Positions 24,766 through 34,892 of a stretch of 64,000 nt of DNA are shown here, piece by piece. Location: contig NZ_PJON01000003.1 of assembly GCF_002900975.1 (NCBI RefSeq), forward strand, positions 310,001 to 374,000. The letters are read 5' to 3'. Source of the stretch: Tabrizicola aquatica (GTDB lineage Bacteria > Pseudomonadota > Alphaproteobacteria > Rhodobacterales > Rhodobacteraceae). The position numbers and the translations under genes were made by a program. The notes beneath the pieces are model-generated. The model ran no database searches, was not told where the DNA came from, and saw only the letters and a program-made list of their open reading frames with translations. Position 1 is the stretch's first letter, and each line of letters begins with the position of its first letter.

Positions 24766-26819
24766 CTTGGCAAGGTTTCCGAAGGGCTGGACGGCGCAGA
24801 TCCACTGGTGGCATGCGCATGGATCTTGCGCTGATTGGCCTGCTCATGGCCATCCTCATGCTGATGATCCTGCCGATACCCACCTGGTTAATGGACACGC
24901 TGATCGCATTCAACATGGCGTTTGCGATCTTGATCCTGATGGTTGCTGTCTATTTGAAATCACCGCTTGAATTTTCCACCTTCCCGTCCATCATCCTTTT
25001 TTCAACAGTGTTTCGCATCGCACTATCGGTCGCCAGCACGCGTCTGATCCTGATCGATGGAGACGCCGGCGAAATCATCGAGACCTTTGGTAACTTCGTT
25101 GTCCAAGGCAATGTGATTGTCGGTCTGATCATCTTTCTTGTGATCAGTACCGTGCAATTCCTGGTGATCACCAAAGGCGCGGAACGCATTGCCGAAGTCT
25201 CTGCCCGCTTCACGCTTGATGCCATGCCGGGCAAGCAGATGAGCATCGAGGCTGAGATCCGAAGCGGCGAACTAAAGCGCGATGCAGGGCGCCACAAACG
25301 AAATGCCCTAAGCCAGGAAAGCCAGTTCTTCGGCTCGATGGATGGGGCGATGAAGTTCGTGAAGGGCGATGCCATCGCGGGCATCATCATCATCCTGATC
25401 AACCTGGTCGGAGGCATTTCCCTTGGCGTTGCGCAGAAGGGGATGTCTTTCTCGGAAGCGATGCACACCTATTCCCTGCTGACTGTCGGCGACGGACTGG
25501 TGGCGCAAATTCCCGCGCTGTTCATCGCCCTGTGCGCTGGCGCCGTAGTGACGCGGGTGACGTCCGAAGCGCCGCAGGACCTCGGGACCGAGATGGTCGC
25601 ACAACTTCTCGCACAGCGGCGTGGCCTGGTCGTTGCCGCCTGCATCGTGGCGGCCTTGGGCCTGATGCCCGGATTTCCTACGGCAATCTTCTTCTTGCTT
25701 GGACTGAGCATGGCGATTGTGGCCGCCTATCTGCCGGCACTCAAGTCTGTCGTCGCGCCGGATTCGAAGGAGGAAGCTGACGATTCAGCCTTTGAAGGCA
25801 AGGAGAATGATCGCCTGGCGCTTCACCTGAGCGCCGCGGACCTTGCCGCACTGGACACTGCAGCCTTCGTCCTTGCGCGGAAGGAGGGCCGGGCCCGTTT
25901 TCTTGAACGGCATGGCTATGAACTTCCAACCGCCGGACTGCGCGCGGACCCGCTTCAGTCGAATGGCAGCTTCCGGATCGTCCTGGATGGTGTGCCCATC
26001 ATCTTTGGTCACCTGCGCGCCAGCGGCGCCTTCGTGGTCGGAGACGAAAACATGATCGCGCTCTCACTCGGTATTCCGGCTGTCGTATCGACGCGGATGC
26101 CACAGGGCCCGGGGGTCTGGGTCGACACCGGCAAGACCGCGCTGCTGCAAAGCATCGATATTCGGGTCTCCAGTGCTGCAGAGGCCATCTGGACGGCGAT
26201 GCAACATGCGATCACAGCCAGGCTTGGCCTGCTTCTTACGACATCGAACCTGGAAGCGTACCTGGCAGATTTGAACCCACGCGAAGCCGCCCTGCGCGAG
26301 CAGATCCACGAAAACATTGATGATACCATCGTGACCGAGGTCTTGCGTCGCCTTGCTGCCGAGGCAACGCCATTGGTTCCCCGCTATGCCGTATTGATGG
26401 CGATCGCCGATTGGTCGGTGCGCGAACAGGATCCCGTCCTTCTGGCTGAATACACGCGACAGGGCATCAAGCGGCAGATCTGCCATCACTATTCGACGGG
26501 CCAGAACGCAGTCTCGACCTATCTGATCGACAATTCCCTGGACGAGAAATTGCGTGAGGCGGTTCAGAAGACCGATGTCGGCGGCTACCTTGCACTGGGT
26601 ATGCGGGACTCGGCTGCCATATTGGAAACGTTCTCACAGATTGACGCCAATGTTCGAGGGATCGCCTGTCCGCCGGTGATCGTTGCGGCGAATGATATCC
26701 GTCGTTACTTGCGCCGGTTCCTGTCTGAAAATGACATCTACCTGCCGGTGATTGCCCAGCAAGAGCTGTCCGGCGAGTTCCAGTACAAGCCCCTTGGCGT
26801 GCTGCGTGCAAATATGTAG
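24762..26819 (+). CDS. sctV: type III export gate nonamer SctV
   Basis: A 685-residue SctV/FlhA-family protein. About eight membrane helices lie within residues 20-330, including the FHIPEP-family stretch FVKGDAIAGIIIILINLVGG. The loop with QFFGSMDGAMKFVKGD is present. A large cytoplasmic domain (about 360-685) forms the nonameric docking ring for chaperones and substrates and ends QYKPLGVLRANM. Length is normal. The ATG at 24762 overlaps the TPR gene stop; the longer frame upstream is that gene's shadow. The 131-base gap after it contains a perfect hairpin. Confidence 0.96.
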   Translation: MTWQGFRRAGRRRSTGGMRMDLALIGLLMAILMLMILPIPTWLMDTLIAFNMAFAILILMVAVYLKSPLEFSTFPSIILFSTVFRIALSVASTRLILIDGDAGEIIETFGNFVVQGNVIVGLIIFLVISTVQFLVITKGAERIAEVSARFTLDAMPGKQMSIEAEIRSGELKRDAGRHKRNALSQESQFFGSMDGAMKFVKGDAIAGIIIILINLVGGISLGVAQKGMSFSEAMHTYSLLTVGDGLVAQIPALFIALCAGAVVTRVTSEAPQDLGTEMVAQLLAQRRGLVVAACIVAALGLMPGFPTAIFFLLGLSMAIVAAYLPALKSVVAPDSKEEADDSAFEGKENDRLALHLSAADLAALDTAAFVLARKEGRARFLERHGYELPTAGLRADPLQSNGSFRIVLDGVPIIFGHLRASGAFVVGDENMIALSLGIPAVVSTRMPQGPGVWVDTGKTALLQSIDIRVSSAAEAIWTAMQHAITARLGLLLTTSNLEAYLADLNPREAALREQIHENIDDTIVTEVLRRLAAEATPLVPRYAVLMAIADWSVREQDPVLLAEYTRQGIKRQICHHYSTGQNAVSTYLIDNSLDEKLREAVQKTDVGGYLALGMRDSAAILETFSQIDANVRGIACPPVIVAANDIRRYLRRFLSENDIYLPVIAQQELSGEFQYKPLGVLRANM

Positions 26820-26824
26820 CCGGT

Positions 26825-26845
26825 TTCCCGCAATACTTGCGGGAA
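26825..26845 (+). other. perfect hairpin between sctV and the giant gene
   Basis: Nine-base perfect arms TTCCCGCAA and TTGCGGGAA enclose a three-base loop, six bases after the sctV stop and about 105 bases before the next ATG. There is no T-run, so it is a poor intrinsic terminator. It may instead be an mRNA 3'-end stabiliser or a processing site separating the two messages. Confidence 0.55.
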
Positions 26846-26950
26846 GTACGCACTGTGATGCGGCTTTGTGCTGATTGCGGAACCGGCGGAAAAATACCCT
26901 CAATAAGGCAATAGCCAAACCCAGCCACACCATGACTGAAAGGTACTCAG

Positions 26951-29900
26951 ATGACTGTTGACGCCGTCACGACGACCAGACCCGCAAACGACCCTCCGGC
27001 GGCGAAACCCGTCACAGTCACGTCATCGCCATCGGGAACGCCCGAAACCAAGCCTTCCGCCCCCCCAGCGAGCGCGGCGTCGGCTTTGGATACGCTGAAA
27101 GGCCTGGCAAAAGATGGCGCCCCGGAAACCATGAAGTTCATCATGGCTCTCATGGGTGCCAGATCCGAAGAAGAAATGATGAAGATCGTGAACGCCAACC
27201 CCTTGGCGTTTCTTTCGGCCGTGCAATCCTGGGCCGAGGCCAACGGAATAAAGGGAAAGAGTACGGACGAGTTGATCAGCATGTTCCTTGACCGACTGCG
27301 TTCGGACATGGGATTTGACACCTCAAGTGCAGGAGTTCCCGAAGAGCGGCGAATTCTTCTGGTTGGTGGCAATGACCGCTTGAATGCGATGGTCTCGGCT
27401 ATCGGGCAGATGATCTATGAAAGGTATGGCGAAGCAGCCTGGAACGAATACCGCGCAAAGATCGAGGCGGACTGGGGTGCTGACGGGCAGTTCAGCCCGG
27501 AAACTCTTACCATGCTGGATGATGCGCTATCAACGGCTGAGGCCAATTATAAGCCCGAGTATGATGCGTCCGGCAAACTGTTGGCACCTCCTCCCGAAGT
27601 CAGGATTGCCCAGCTCTATATCGAGCTTGGCAAGGAATTTGGCAGCATTGATCCCGACAAATCGTTCAACGACATGGCAGCCCAGGTCCTTTACCAGACA
27701 GGTCAGGACCTGGTGGCAGGCGATGCATCGGGTGCGCCAAAACCAGTGACGACCTTGGCGAAGGCAGTCCAGACGTGGTTGCAGCTGGAACAGGCCTACG
27801 CAGAAAACCAGCGCAACTTGTCTGACGGCAAGATCTCGAAGGACGAGTATCTCAAGACCGAGTCTATGCTGTCCGTTCAGATCAAGGAAGCCCGTGGGGC
27901 GGTTACAAATGCCGCCGAAGCGGCCGGCGTCGACCCCAAGAAACTCCAAGACAAGGATACTGCCGCTGGCTTTGTGCTTGCGCTGACCGATCCGGCGGCC
28001 GCATCGCAAGTTGAAGAACTTTCAAAGCTTCGCGCTTCACGCGATGAGCTTGCCTACAAGCTTCAGACCGGGGACGTTCCGCCTTCATATCGCGCGACTC
28101 TGAAAAGTTTAACTGACCAGATCGGACAGGCCGAAGCCGATCTGAAAAAGAAGGGTATCGAGGTTCCTGCCAACCCCAAGGCATCCGGTTCCATTGGTGC
28201 GGGTATCGAACTGGCGCGAGGGAACGGAGTGGACAAGGCCTATGCGGGCGAAGCGGCCGAATCCCAGAAGGCCGCAGCGCCAACCTATGAAGACCTTTTT
28301 GCGAAGATTGAAAGACTGAGCGCCAAGCGTGCCGAACTTGCCGCTGTGGATCAGGAAGAGGCGGCGGGCACCTTGTCGCCCGGGCTGGCTGCAACCAAAA
28401 GAGAGAACCTGAAAGCCGAAATTGCGGGCCTGGAAGGAGAGCTGACCCAGTTGGCCAAGGCCAACGGCGTTGCCCCAGATACCTTTACTGACCCTGACAA
28501 GGCGCAAGGCTATATGGCGGCTGCTCGAACCTCGGGTCTGGGGGAACTGTTCGCGACGAGGCGGCAGTTGAAAGAGGAGCTTGACTATCTAGAGAACTAC
28601 GTCGCGGGGTGGGAAAAGTCCGGACTTGCTCCCTTCAATCCTGATATTGATACAAAACGCGCGCTAATTGCCGAGTCCAAGGCCAAGCTTCAGGACACGG
28701 AACAGCAGATTCACGAAAAGATCTATGGCGGCGATCCCGCGATTCAGGCGAAGCGTCTTGAACTCGACGGGGCGAAGATAAAATGGGAAGAGCTGGACTT
28801 TACCTCCAAGGGCAGCGACGAGGCAAATGCTGCGCGTGCAGAGTACGAACGGCTGGACAAAGAGTTCAAGGAACTGGAGGCCAGCCCGCGACCGCCTGTG
28901 GACTGGCAGATCAATATCGACGCCTACGCCGAGGGAGCCCTCGCAGCAGAGTCCAGCAAGGCCAATGCAGGTTGGCGGTACCAAAACGATGCCGCGTTCA
29001 AGGCCGGCTATGATTCCCTCGAGAACCTGACCCCAGAACAGCTGGCGGCGATCGCGCAATTCGTAAAGGACTACGACGCTGCCGTCGCCGACAAGATGCT
29101 TGATGGAACAGAGCAAGAAGCCCTGGTCGCCCAATACAAGGAGGTCGCGGCATTCTTGCCGCCGCAGTTTCATGGTCCGATGGATACGTCGGCGCTGGGG
29201 CCGACGGATGGGGCTTGGATCGACGTTTATGGCACCGCAAGAGACCTATTGGTCGGCAGTTTCGCGGAAGGACAAGCGCAACGGGCGGCGGAACTCCAGG
29301 CGCAGAACGAGCAACTGGTTCTGGCGGCTGATGCTCCGGCTCTTCTGGGCAAACTGACTGAACTGGCAGACGGAAAGCTGAAGGGCGAAAGCGCGACGGC
29401 CCATGTCCAGTATGTTTTGCAGGTTCTTGGCATCAAACTAACGCCCGAGGAGCTGGAGGCTTTCGCGAAAGGCGGAGATCTTCCGGCTGCGAAGCAGAAA
29501 TCAATGCAGCTGGCCGCGCAATTCTTTGCGCAAAGCCAGGGGCTGTCGGTCGATGACGCGACCGCGCTGAATACCCTGCGCAATGCCCTGAACGGCGACA
29601 TGGGCAATCAGAAGTCGGACCACAAGGTCGGGAAGTGGGAAGAGTATGTCTTTGTCGGTACGGATGATCCGAACATTGGCCCGGCCACGCCCCAGACGGA
29701 ACTGCTGCGATCCATGCTGTCGGTCCTGCGGACAATCTATGCCGAAATCTACGGTGACGACGCTGCCGCTGCCCTGGACAAGAAGGTTGAGCCGCGCTTC
29801 TTCGACGGGGCCATCGTTCCGGTCAATAAGAATGTTCAGGTACGCGCCGAAACTCGCGAGCAATTCGACCACTACGCACTGGCTTCTACCCATTGGGACC

Positions 29901-32900
29901 CCAATACCGGTCAAGTGACCGGGTTCAAGGACAAGCCCTGGGCGATGACCGAATGGAAATTTGAAGTCGTCCTGGAAAGGAAGGATACTACGCAGGGTCG
30001 CGGCGGTCCTATTACGCAGACGAAGATTGAGCGTGTCAATCCGAATGACCAGGATCGGATCGCCCAACTCAAGGCAGAGGGCTTCACGATTGACCGGGTC
30101 GAGGCAAAGCCCGCGTCCGAGCCGCAACGTATGCTGGGTCGGCTGCTTGAAGGTCTGTTCGAGTATATGAAGACCTATAAGCCGGAATATGATGAAAACG
30201 GCAACCTGAAGAACCCACCGCCGCTTGCCCGGATCGCGCAGTATTATGTGCAGACGGAACTGAAGGCCGACAAGACCTGGGAAGACGACGACGAAGATAA
30301 CGACCATGATCGCTATCCGGTGACAAACTTCCGGATCGAGCAAACCGGGGAAGAGATGTCGGATGAGGACGCCATCCGGAAAATGTTTACGGACTTGGGC
30401 GTGCCTCCGGGTGATATCGACGCAATGCTGGGTGTTGGTGGGAAACAGCTGAACGATTCCAGCCGGCTTTATGATCCTGAAAGCAAAGCCGAAAAGATTG
30501 CATTCACGGTCCTTGACAGCGTGTTTGGATTCGGCCTTGGCGGGCTTTTCAGGGGGGTGGACGACAAGCTTAACGACCGTCCGCTGACTGATTTCGCAAA
30601 TGACAAACTTGACAAAGAGGGTAGGGACAGATGGCGGTCGGGCCATCGCGAAAGCCTGGACGACCCCAGTGTGTTCGATCTGGTTTTCGAAGGCTTGATG
30701 TTCGCCGTTCCGGACGTCGCCGGGGGGATTGTCTTCAGTGCGGGCGCAACGGCTGGTCGTCTGGCGCGCGCCGGCTCCGAAGTGGCGGATACGGCGCTGG
30801 ACACGACCAAAGGCGGGTCGCGGACAATTTGGGATGTGCCGGACGCAGACAACGGGACCGTGCGCAACCTGTTTGATCCCACCGCCGCCGGGCCAAAGGG
30901 CAAGGGGCCCTCGATCTATGACGAGATCTTTGGCGGGAACCCGCCGTCCTATACTATTCCGGTCTACATGCAGGGCGCATCAGGCAACGCACAGGTAGAG
31001 TTATTCACACTTCCGCGGGCCCGTGATGGATTGGCTCTCCCCCCGCCACCACCTATCGCGACCCGGATCCCGGAAATTCAGGAAGGTGGTCTTACGCCTC
31101 CGGGAACACCCCCCGGTACGCCTCCGGGCACACCCCCCAGTACGCCCCCGGGAACACCCCCCGGTACGCCCCCGGGAACACCCCCCGGTACGCCTCCGGG
31201 CACACCCCCCAGTACGCCCCCGGGAACACCCCCCGGTACGCCCCCGGGAACACCCCCCGGTACGCCTCCGGGCACACCCCCCGGTACTCCCCCGGGAACA
31301 CCCCCCGGTACGCCTCCGGGCACACCCCCCGGTACGCCCCCGGGAACACCCCCCGGTCCCTCCACTTCGTATCCAAGTACGCCTGAAACGGGTAGCAGGC
31401 CTCCGGGATCGCCCCCGGAAACACCTCTGGGCACTGGTGGCACGGGCAGCCCGGGTGTGCCGACGACGACCAACATCTATCGCTGGGAACCAGGTGTCAC
31501 CTTTGAAACCTCTCCCCCGTTTGACCCTTTGACTGGCAACGCCGCTGCTCGTGGCGATGGGGAAAACGGCTATTTCATAGAGATCGATGGTCCTGACGGC
31601 ACTCCGCGAACCTACGTTGAGATGACGGGGCCCGATGGCAAAGACGTCCAGGTCAGGGTCGTCCAAGACGCAGAAGGGCAGTTCTACATCTACAACCCGT
31701 CCGAGGGTGCCTCGTCGGTTTCCACTATGCCGCGGGTGGTCAATGACCCGGTCACTCAAACCTGGCGGATGGAGAATACCACGCCAGTTTTCACTGCCGA
31801 CTACAACCGACTGCTGGCGAATGGAGACTATCTCTCCAACGGGCGACTGTTTGATGCACCCGGACCACTGCCCGGAATGGCAACAAATGAACTGGTGGAG
31901 TTCATTCGGACTGGACAACCACTTGGCCTCCCAGCGGATCCCAGAATCTTCGAAGCGGCGGATCCGCTGACGCTGCTTCAACCAAACGGTCGGAAGTTCT
32001 TGGATACGCATTCTGAGCGTAAAGACGAGTTTCTAAGTGAATACAAAGACCTGAGGGACATCAACGCTACCCGGCTGCAAGAGCTGCAGACGGCACGCGA
32101 AGACCAGGCGTTCTGGACGCAGGCGGTCGACAAATTGGATCGGCTTCGGTCAGAGAACCCCGATATTACTTGGAAGGACCTTCGGGCCAAGGACCCAGAG
32201 TTTGCCGATGCGCTTGCTGCGAAGCAGCGGAAGGGCAAGGACTTTGACAAGCCAGATGACGACACGAGTATGTCCGTCCTTCTGGCGCGCGGACGAGCAG
32301 AACTGGAAGAGGCGGATACGCGTGTCACTACAGCCAAGAAAAATGTGCAGGATAACGCTCAGGAAGCCATCAAGATCATCCGGCAGGCTGATGATGATGG
32401 TAACGCTTTGTATGGGCGATCAAGCTTGTTTACAGCCCGGAACGGCGCAATTGCCGCTGCCTTTACCGTAGTTGTGGGCCCAAGCTTGTACGCGTTTAGT
32501 CAGTGGATTGGCCCTCAGATCAACCCTCCAAGGCCACCCGCGGCGCCGCCCCTGATCGACGGCAAAGAGACCATGCCGATGGGGCCAAACACGACCCAGA
32601 CGGTGGATGTGGCAGACCTGTCTGGAACCAAGGGCAAGGGCTATCGTTATGAGATCACGGCGGATCAGTATCGCGACAAGGGAGTCACGGTCGATCCGGT
32701 CACGGGCAAGGTCACGCTATCAACCAATGGCGATTCCGTTCTGCGTCCTGGCGCGACTGAGACCTTCTCGGTGACGATCAAGGATGCGAAGGGCGACTAC
32801 AAAGGAAAGGTTACGATTACTGTCACCGTCGGCGGCGAGAAGGAGACCGCGCCTCTGGTGCTGAGACCAAAGGTTGTCACGTTGGACGTTCCAGCCGCTA

Positions 32901-33142
32901 AAGGCCCTGCCCAGAGCGACGTAAAGACCGCAGCTGGAATTCCCAACGCGGCTGGGTACGAATTCGACCCGGGATCGCCACCGCCGAAGGGTGTTACCCT
33001 TGATCAGAAGACGGGCATTATTACAGCGACACCGGGCAGTTCTGGCCTCGCGGCCGGTGACTATCCGGTTGCAGTCTTGGTGAAGGGTCCGGGTAAAGAG
33101 ATCCTTGGCCTGGTTGTCGTGAACGTAAAAGTGACCGCCTGA
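26951..33142 (+). CDS. giant 2063-residue candidate type III substrate with TPPG repeats and Ig-like C-terminus
   Basis: Unknown family. The chain shows a Pro/Thr/Ala-rich N-terminus without signal peptide (1-45), as in type III substrates. A long helical/coiled-coil part spans about 50-1200. A hydrophobic segment lies near 1240-1275 ([20 protein letters not shown]). About 21 TPPG/TPPS repeats (about 1383-1470) and a beta-rich region near 1510-1600 follow, then coiled coil (1690-1820) and a second hydrophobic helix near 1831-1854 ([20 protein letters not shown]). The end is two Ig/cadherin-like domains (about 1865-1965 and 1970-2063). Repeated pieces include YKPEYD at about 200 and 1075. GAAAGG precedes the ATG. 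The two hydrophobic helices recall translocators; size and repeats recall surface proteins. The assignment is contextual. Confidence 0.85.
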   Translation: MTVDAVTTTRPANDPPAAKPVTVTSSPSGTPETKPSAPPASAASALDTLKGLAKDGAPETMKFIMALMGARSEEEMMKIVNANPLAFLSAVQSWAEANGIKGKSTDELISMFLDRLRSDMGFDTSSAGVPEERRILLVGGNDRLNAMVSAIGQMIYERYGEAAWNEYRAKIEADWGADGQFSPETLTMLDDALSTAEANYKPEYDASGKLLAPPPEVRIAQLYIELGKEFGSIDPDKSFNDMAAQVLYQTGQDLVAGDASGAPKPVTTLAKAVQTWLQLEQAYAENQRNLSDGKISKDEYLKTESMLSVQIKEARGAVTNAAEAAGVDPKKLQDKDTAAGFVLALTDPAAASQVEELSKLRASRDELAYKLQTGDVPPSYRATLKSLTDQIGQAEADLKKKGIEVPANPKASGSIGAGIELARGNGVDKAYAGEAAESQKAAAPTYEDLFAKIERLSAKRAELAAVDQEEAAGTLSPGLAATKRENLKAEIAGLEGELTQLAKANGVAPDTFTDPDKAQGYMAAARTSGLGELFATRRQLKEELDYLENYVAGWEKSGLAPFNPDIDTKRALIAESKAKLQDTEQQIHEKIYGGDPAIQAKRLELDGAKIKWEELDFTSKGSDEANAARAEYERLDKEFKELEASPRPPVDWQINIDAYAEGALAAESSKANAGWRYQNDAAFKAGYDSLENLTPEQLAAIAQFVKDYDAAVADKMLDGTEQEALVAQYKEVAAFLPPQFHGPMDTSALGPTDGAWIDVYGTARDLLVGSFAEGQAQRAAELQAQNEQLVLAADAPALLGKLTELADGKLKGESATAHVQYVLQVLGIKLTPEELEAFAKGGDLPAAKQKSMQLAAQFFAQSQGLSVDDATALNTLRNALNGDMGNQKSDHKVGKWEEYVFVGTDDPNIGPATPQTELLRSMLSVLRTIYAEIYGDDAAAALDKKVEPRFFDGAIVPVNKNVQVRAETREQFDHYALASTHWDPNTGQVTGFKDKPWAMTEWKFEVVLERKDTTQGRGGPITQTKIERVNPNDQDRIAQLKAEGFTIDRVEAKPASEPQRMLGRLLEGLFEYMKTYKPEYDENGNLKNPPPLARIAQYYVQTELKADKTWEDDDEDNDHDRYPVTNFRIEQTGEEMSDEDAIRKMFTDLGVPPGDIDAMLGVGGKQLNDSSRLYDPESKAEKIAFTVLDSVFGFGLGGLFRGVDDKLNDRPLTDFANDKLDKEGRDRWRSGHRESLDDPSVFDLVFEGLMFAVPDVAGGIVFSAGATAGRLARAGSEVADTALDTTKGGSRTIWDVPDADNGTVRNLFDPTAAGPKGKGPSIYDEIFGGNPPSYTIPVYMQGASGNAQVELFTLPRARDGLALPPPPPIATRIPEIQEGGLTPPGTPPGTPPGTPPSTPPGTPPGTPPGTPPGTPPGTPPSTPPGTPPGTPPGTPPGTPPGTPPGTPPGTPPGTPPGTPPGTPPGTPPGPSTSYPSTPETGSRPPGSPPETPLGTGGTGSPGVPTTTNIYRWEPGVTFETSPPFDPLTGNAAARGDGENGYFIEIDGPDGTPRTYVEMTGPDGKDVQVRVVQDAEGQFYIYNPSEGASSVSTMPRVVNDPVTQTWRMENTTPVFTADYNRLLANGDYLSNGRLFDAPGPLPGMATNELVEFIRTGQPLGLPADPRIFEAADPLTLLQPNGRKFLDTHSERKDEFLSEYKDLRDINATRLQELQTAREDQAFWTQAVDKLDRLRSENPDITWKDLRAKDPEFADALAAKQRKGKDFDKPDDDTSMSVLLARGRAELEEADTRVTTAKKNVQDNAQEAIKIIRQADDDGNALYGRSSLFTARNGAIAAAFTVVVGPSLYAFSQWIGPQINPPRPPAAPPLIDGKETMPMGPNTTQTVDVADLSGTKGKGYRYEITADQYRDKGVTVDPVTGKVTLSTNGDSVLRPGATETFSVTIKDAKGDYKGKVTITVTVGGEKETAPLVLRPKVVTLDVPAAKGPAQSDVKTAAGIPNAAGYEFDPGSPPPKGVTLDQKTGIITATPGSSGLAAGDYPVAVLVKGPGKEILGLVVVNVKVTA
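31096..31356 (+). repeat. 12-base tandem repeat encoding TPPG
   Basis: About 21 tandem 12-base units of the form GGNACNCCNCCN encode TPPG, with two TPPS variants. Third-base differences alternate in a 24-base pattern (GGTACGCC / GGAACACC), so the array probably grew by duplicating longer blocks. The very high cytosine content makes it liable to slip and to be misassembled. The frame stays open throughout. Confidence 0.95.
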
Positions 33143-33173
33143 CACCGCACCTGGATGCGCAAATGACGAAGAG

Positions 33174-33199
33174 AAGGGGCGGCGATCTGCCGCCCCTTT
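33174..33199 (+). terminator. intrinsic terminator after the giant gene
   Basis: Ten-base perfect arms AAGGGGCGGC and GCCGCCCCTT enclose a five-base loop, with a short TTT run at the 3' side, 31 bases after the stop of the giant gene. It faces a second terminator on the other strand at 33282-33310. Confidence 0.8.
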
Positions 33200-33281
33200 G
33201 ATCTTGGCCGCCGGGGCACAAACCGCGCCCATCAAGCCCACCCGCAAATCCGCGACAAACCGTCCGACAGATCTGCCAAAC

Positions 33282-33310
33282 AAAAAAGGGCGGCGCTGGC
33301 TGTGCCGCCC
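33282..33310 (-). terminator. intrinsic terminator after the LuxR-type gene
   Basis: On the minus strand GGGCGGC, a nine-base loop and GCCGCCC are followed by TTTTTT. It ends the convergent LuxR-type gene, 23 bases beyond its stop, and so insulates it from the type III locus. Confidence 0.8.
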
Positions 33311-33332
33311 CCCTTATGCTGGCCCCAAGGCC

Positions 33333-33977
33333 CTAATCGGCGCTGACCAGGCCCATCCGCATGGCGATCAAAGCCATGGACGAGGCTTTGGTCGCCCCGG
33401 TTTTCAGCTTCAGGTTCTGGCGATGGCTTTCAACAGTGCGCAAGGAAATATTGAACAGATTGGCGATCTGTTTGTTCGACAGACCATCCGCGATTTGCGC
33501 AAGAACCGCCACTTCCCTTTGGGTCAGTCCATATGGGTTATCAAGGCTGGTCTTTGTGCGCCAGTCGCTTGACATGCAGTTCACCAGGTCAGAACTGACA
33601 TAAACACCGCCAGCGCATACCGAATGGATACCTGCCATCAGGGAATCTACCGACGCACAACGCCGCATGACTCCGGCCACACCATGGTGCAGCAAGGCCT
33701 GGCTTGCCGCAGGATCGGCGCGGGTCAAAAGTACAATCAGACGCGTAGATAATCCGTGCTGTCGGATACGCTCGGCAATGTCTCTCGGGCCGATCTTTTC
33801 GATGTCGGCCGACAACACCGCAACATCCGGTTTTTTGGTATGAATGTGGCGCCAGGCCACATCGCCGGTCGAGGCTTCTGCAATTGTGTCAAGTCCGCTG
33901 GACGCTTCAATTGCCTGTTTCAGCCCAAGCCGGAAGATCGGTTGCTGATCTGCAATCGCGATGCTGGCTGCTTTCAT
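33333..33977 (-). CDS. LuxR/NarL-type regulator with degenerate receiver domain
   Basis: A 214-residue protein with a receiver-like domain (1-120) and a LuxR helix-turn-helix (about 148-205: LTQREVAVLAQIADGLSNKQ, FNISLRTVESH). The acidic pocket reads ADQQP rather than DDHP. The phospho-acceptor position falls on S56 in PDVAVLSAD instead of Asp, and the conserved Lys in GVAGVMRRCAS is Arg. Phosphorylation by a histidine kinase therefore looks unlikely, and none is encoded nearby. Its place just after the type III locus, convergent with it, makes it a candidate regulator of those genes. GGGGAAG lies upstream of the ATG. Confidence 0.88.
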   Translation of the reverse strand: MKAASIAIADQQPIFRLGLKQAIEASSGLDTIAEASTGDVAWRHIHTKKPDVAVLSADIEKIGPRDIAERIRQHGLSTRLIVLLTRADPAASQALLHHGVAGVMRRCASVDSLMAGIHSVCAGGVYVSSDLVNCMSSDWRTKTSLDNPYGLTQREVAVLAQIADGLSNKQIANLFNISLRTVESHRQNLKLKTGATKASSMALIAMRMGLVSAD

Positions 33978-34892
33978 CGTTCACTTCCCCGTTTCACTTT
34001 GTAGATGGCACAGAAGGAAAACCTGATGCGGAGCAGTGCGCTCCATCAGTTTTCACAGAGGCAAATTATGGAGAACTCGGTTCCGCAGCGCGCCTATGGT
34101 TGATCGCGCGATTGAGGCCCAAGTCTTTCCGGGCAGAGCCAGGCCGCGCTAACCTCTAGCTGGCCGGATTTGGGCATGCGCCCGTCAGACTGTTTTGCGT
34201 GCAGGCGTATGGCGCTAACATCATGCGCCGCATTATGCAAAACGGACCAAGCATCGTGGATGCCCAAGGCAGCCTTCTTCGGATCAAAGCAACTTGGCAG
34301 TGCAGCTTTGCCTGTCAGTTCTTCCATCTGTACGCCCACTTGTTAGGTCACTCTTCTGCTGTATTTTCTCTCGCCAACAGGAAACACACTCTCCAGACGA
34401 TCGCGCAGAAATGACCGCCGGAACTTACCCTTCACGCGCGGCTTGCCGCATCGTGGCGAAATTATGGCGGAATGTGGCAAAGTCTTGCAATCGATTTCTT
34501 TGGGTCTGGCAGGAATCTGCAGGTCCCTTGTTTTGTTGAGGATTCGGGTGCTAAGCGACGCCGTCCGGCGCGAAGAGGGGGGGCCTGTGCGTTGTGCGGA
34601 TCGGCTGGATTGCCTCAGGTTTCGCGGGATGGCGCGGGTGATCCGGCCAACGATTCGGACGTCGCGTCACCTTGCGTCCGTCTGCCGGACCAGCAAGACG
34701 GTTGACCGCGGTCCGGCTTTCCTATGATATCCAGTCGTCCTTTGCATGGAGGAGCTGCGCGCCGGGGACAACCGATGATGCGTCATGCACATTGCCCGTC
34801 TTGCGATGCTGACGGGCCTAAGACGCATCTGTGGGATGGAGGAGCTTAGGGAACAGGATTTGGCACAGAAGGGGAATTCGGGCTCGGGGACA
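33978..34892. other. 915-base region without a supported gene
   Basis: Between the divergently oriented LuxR-type and LacI-type genes. Both promoters must be here. The stretch 34330-34520 is richer in A/T than its surroundings. Frames of 60-95 codons exist on both strands but lack ribosome binding sites and recognisable products. No tRNA, insertion sequence or repeat is visible. A regulatory RNA cannot be excluded. Confidence 0.5.

Noticed and set aside
31096-31356. CRISPR-like repeat array
   Set aside because: Units are 12 bases in direct tandem with no spacers and lie inside a long reading frame; no cas genes are near.
31001-32011. Arg/Gly/Thr repeat protein on the minus strand across the TPPG array
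   Set aside because: It is the complement of the TPPG repeat in the giant gene; no ribosome binding site, and the flanks do not look coding.
34094-34414. Overlapping 81-codon minus and 71-codon plus frames between the LuxR and LacI genes
   Set aside because: Neither has a ribosome binding site or recognisable product, and they cover one another on opposite strands.
34474-34488. Second sigma-54-like element TGGCAA...TTGC
   Set aside because: The spacing between the GG and GC doublets is one base too short.
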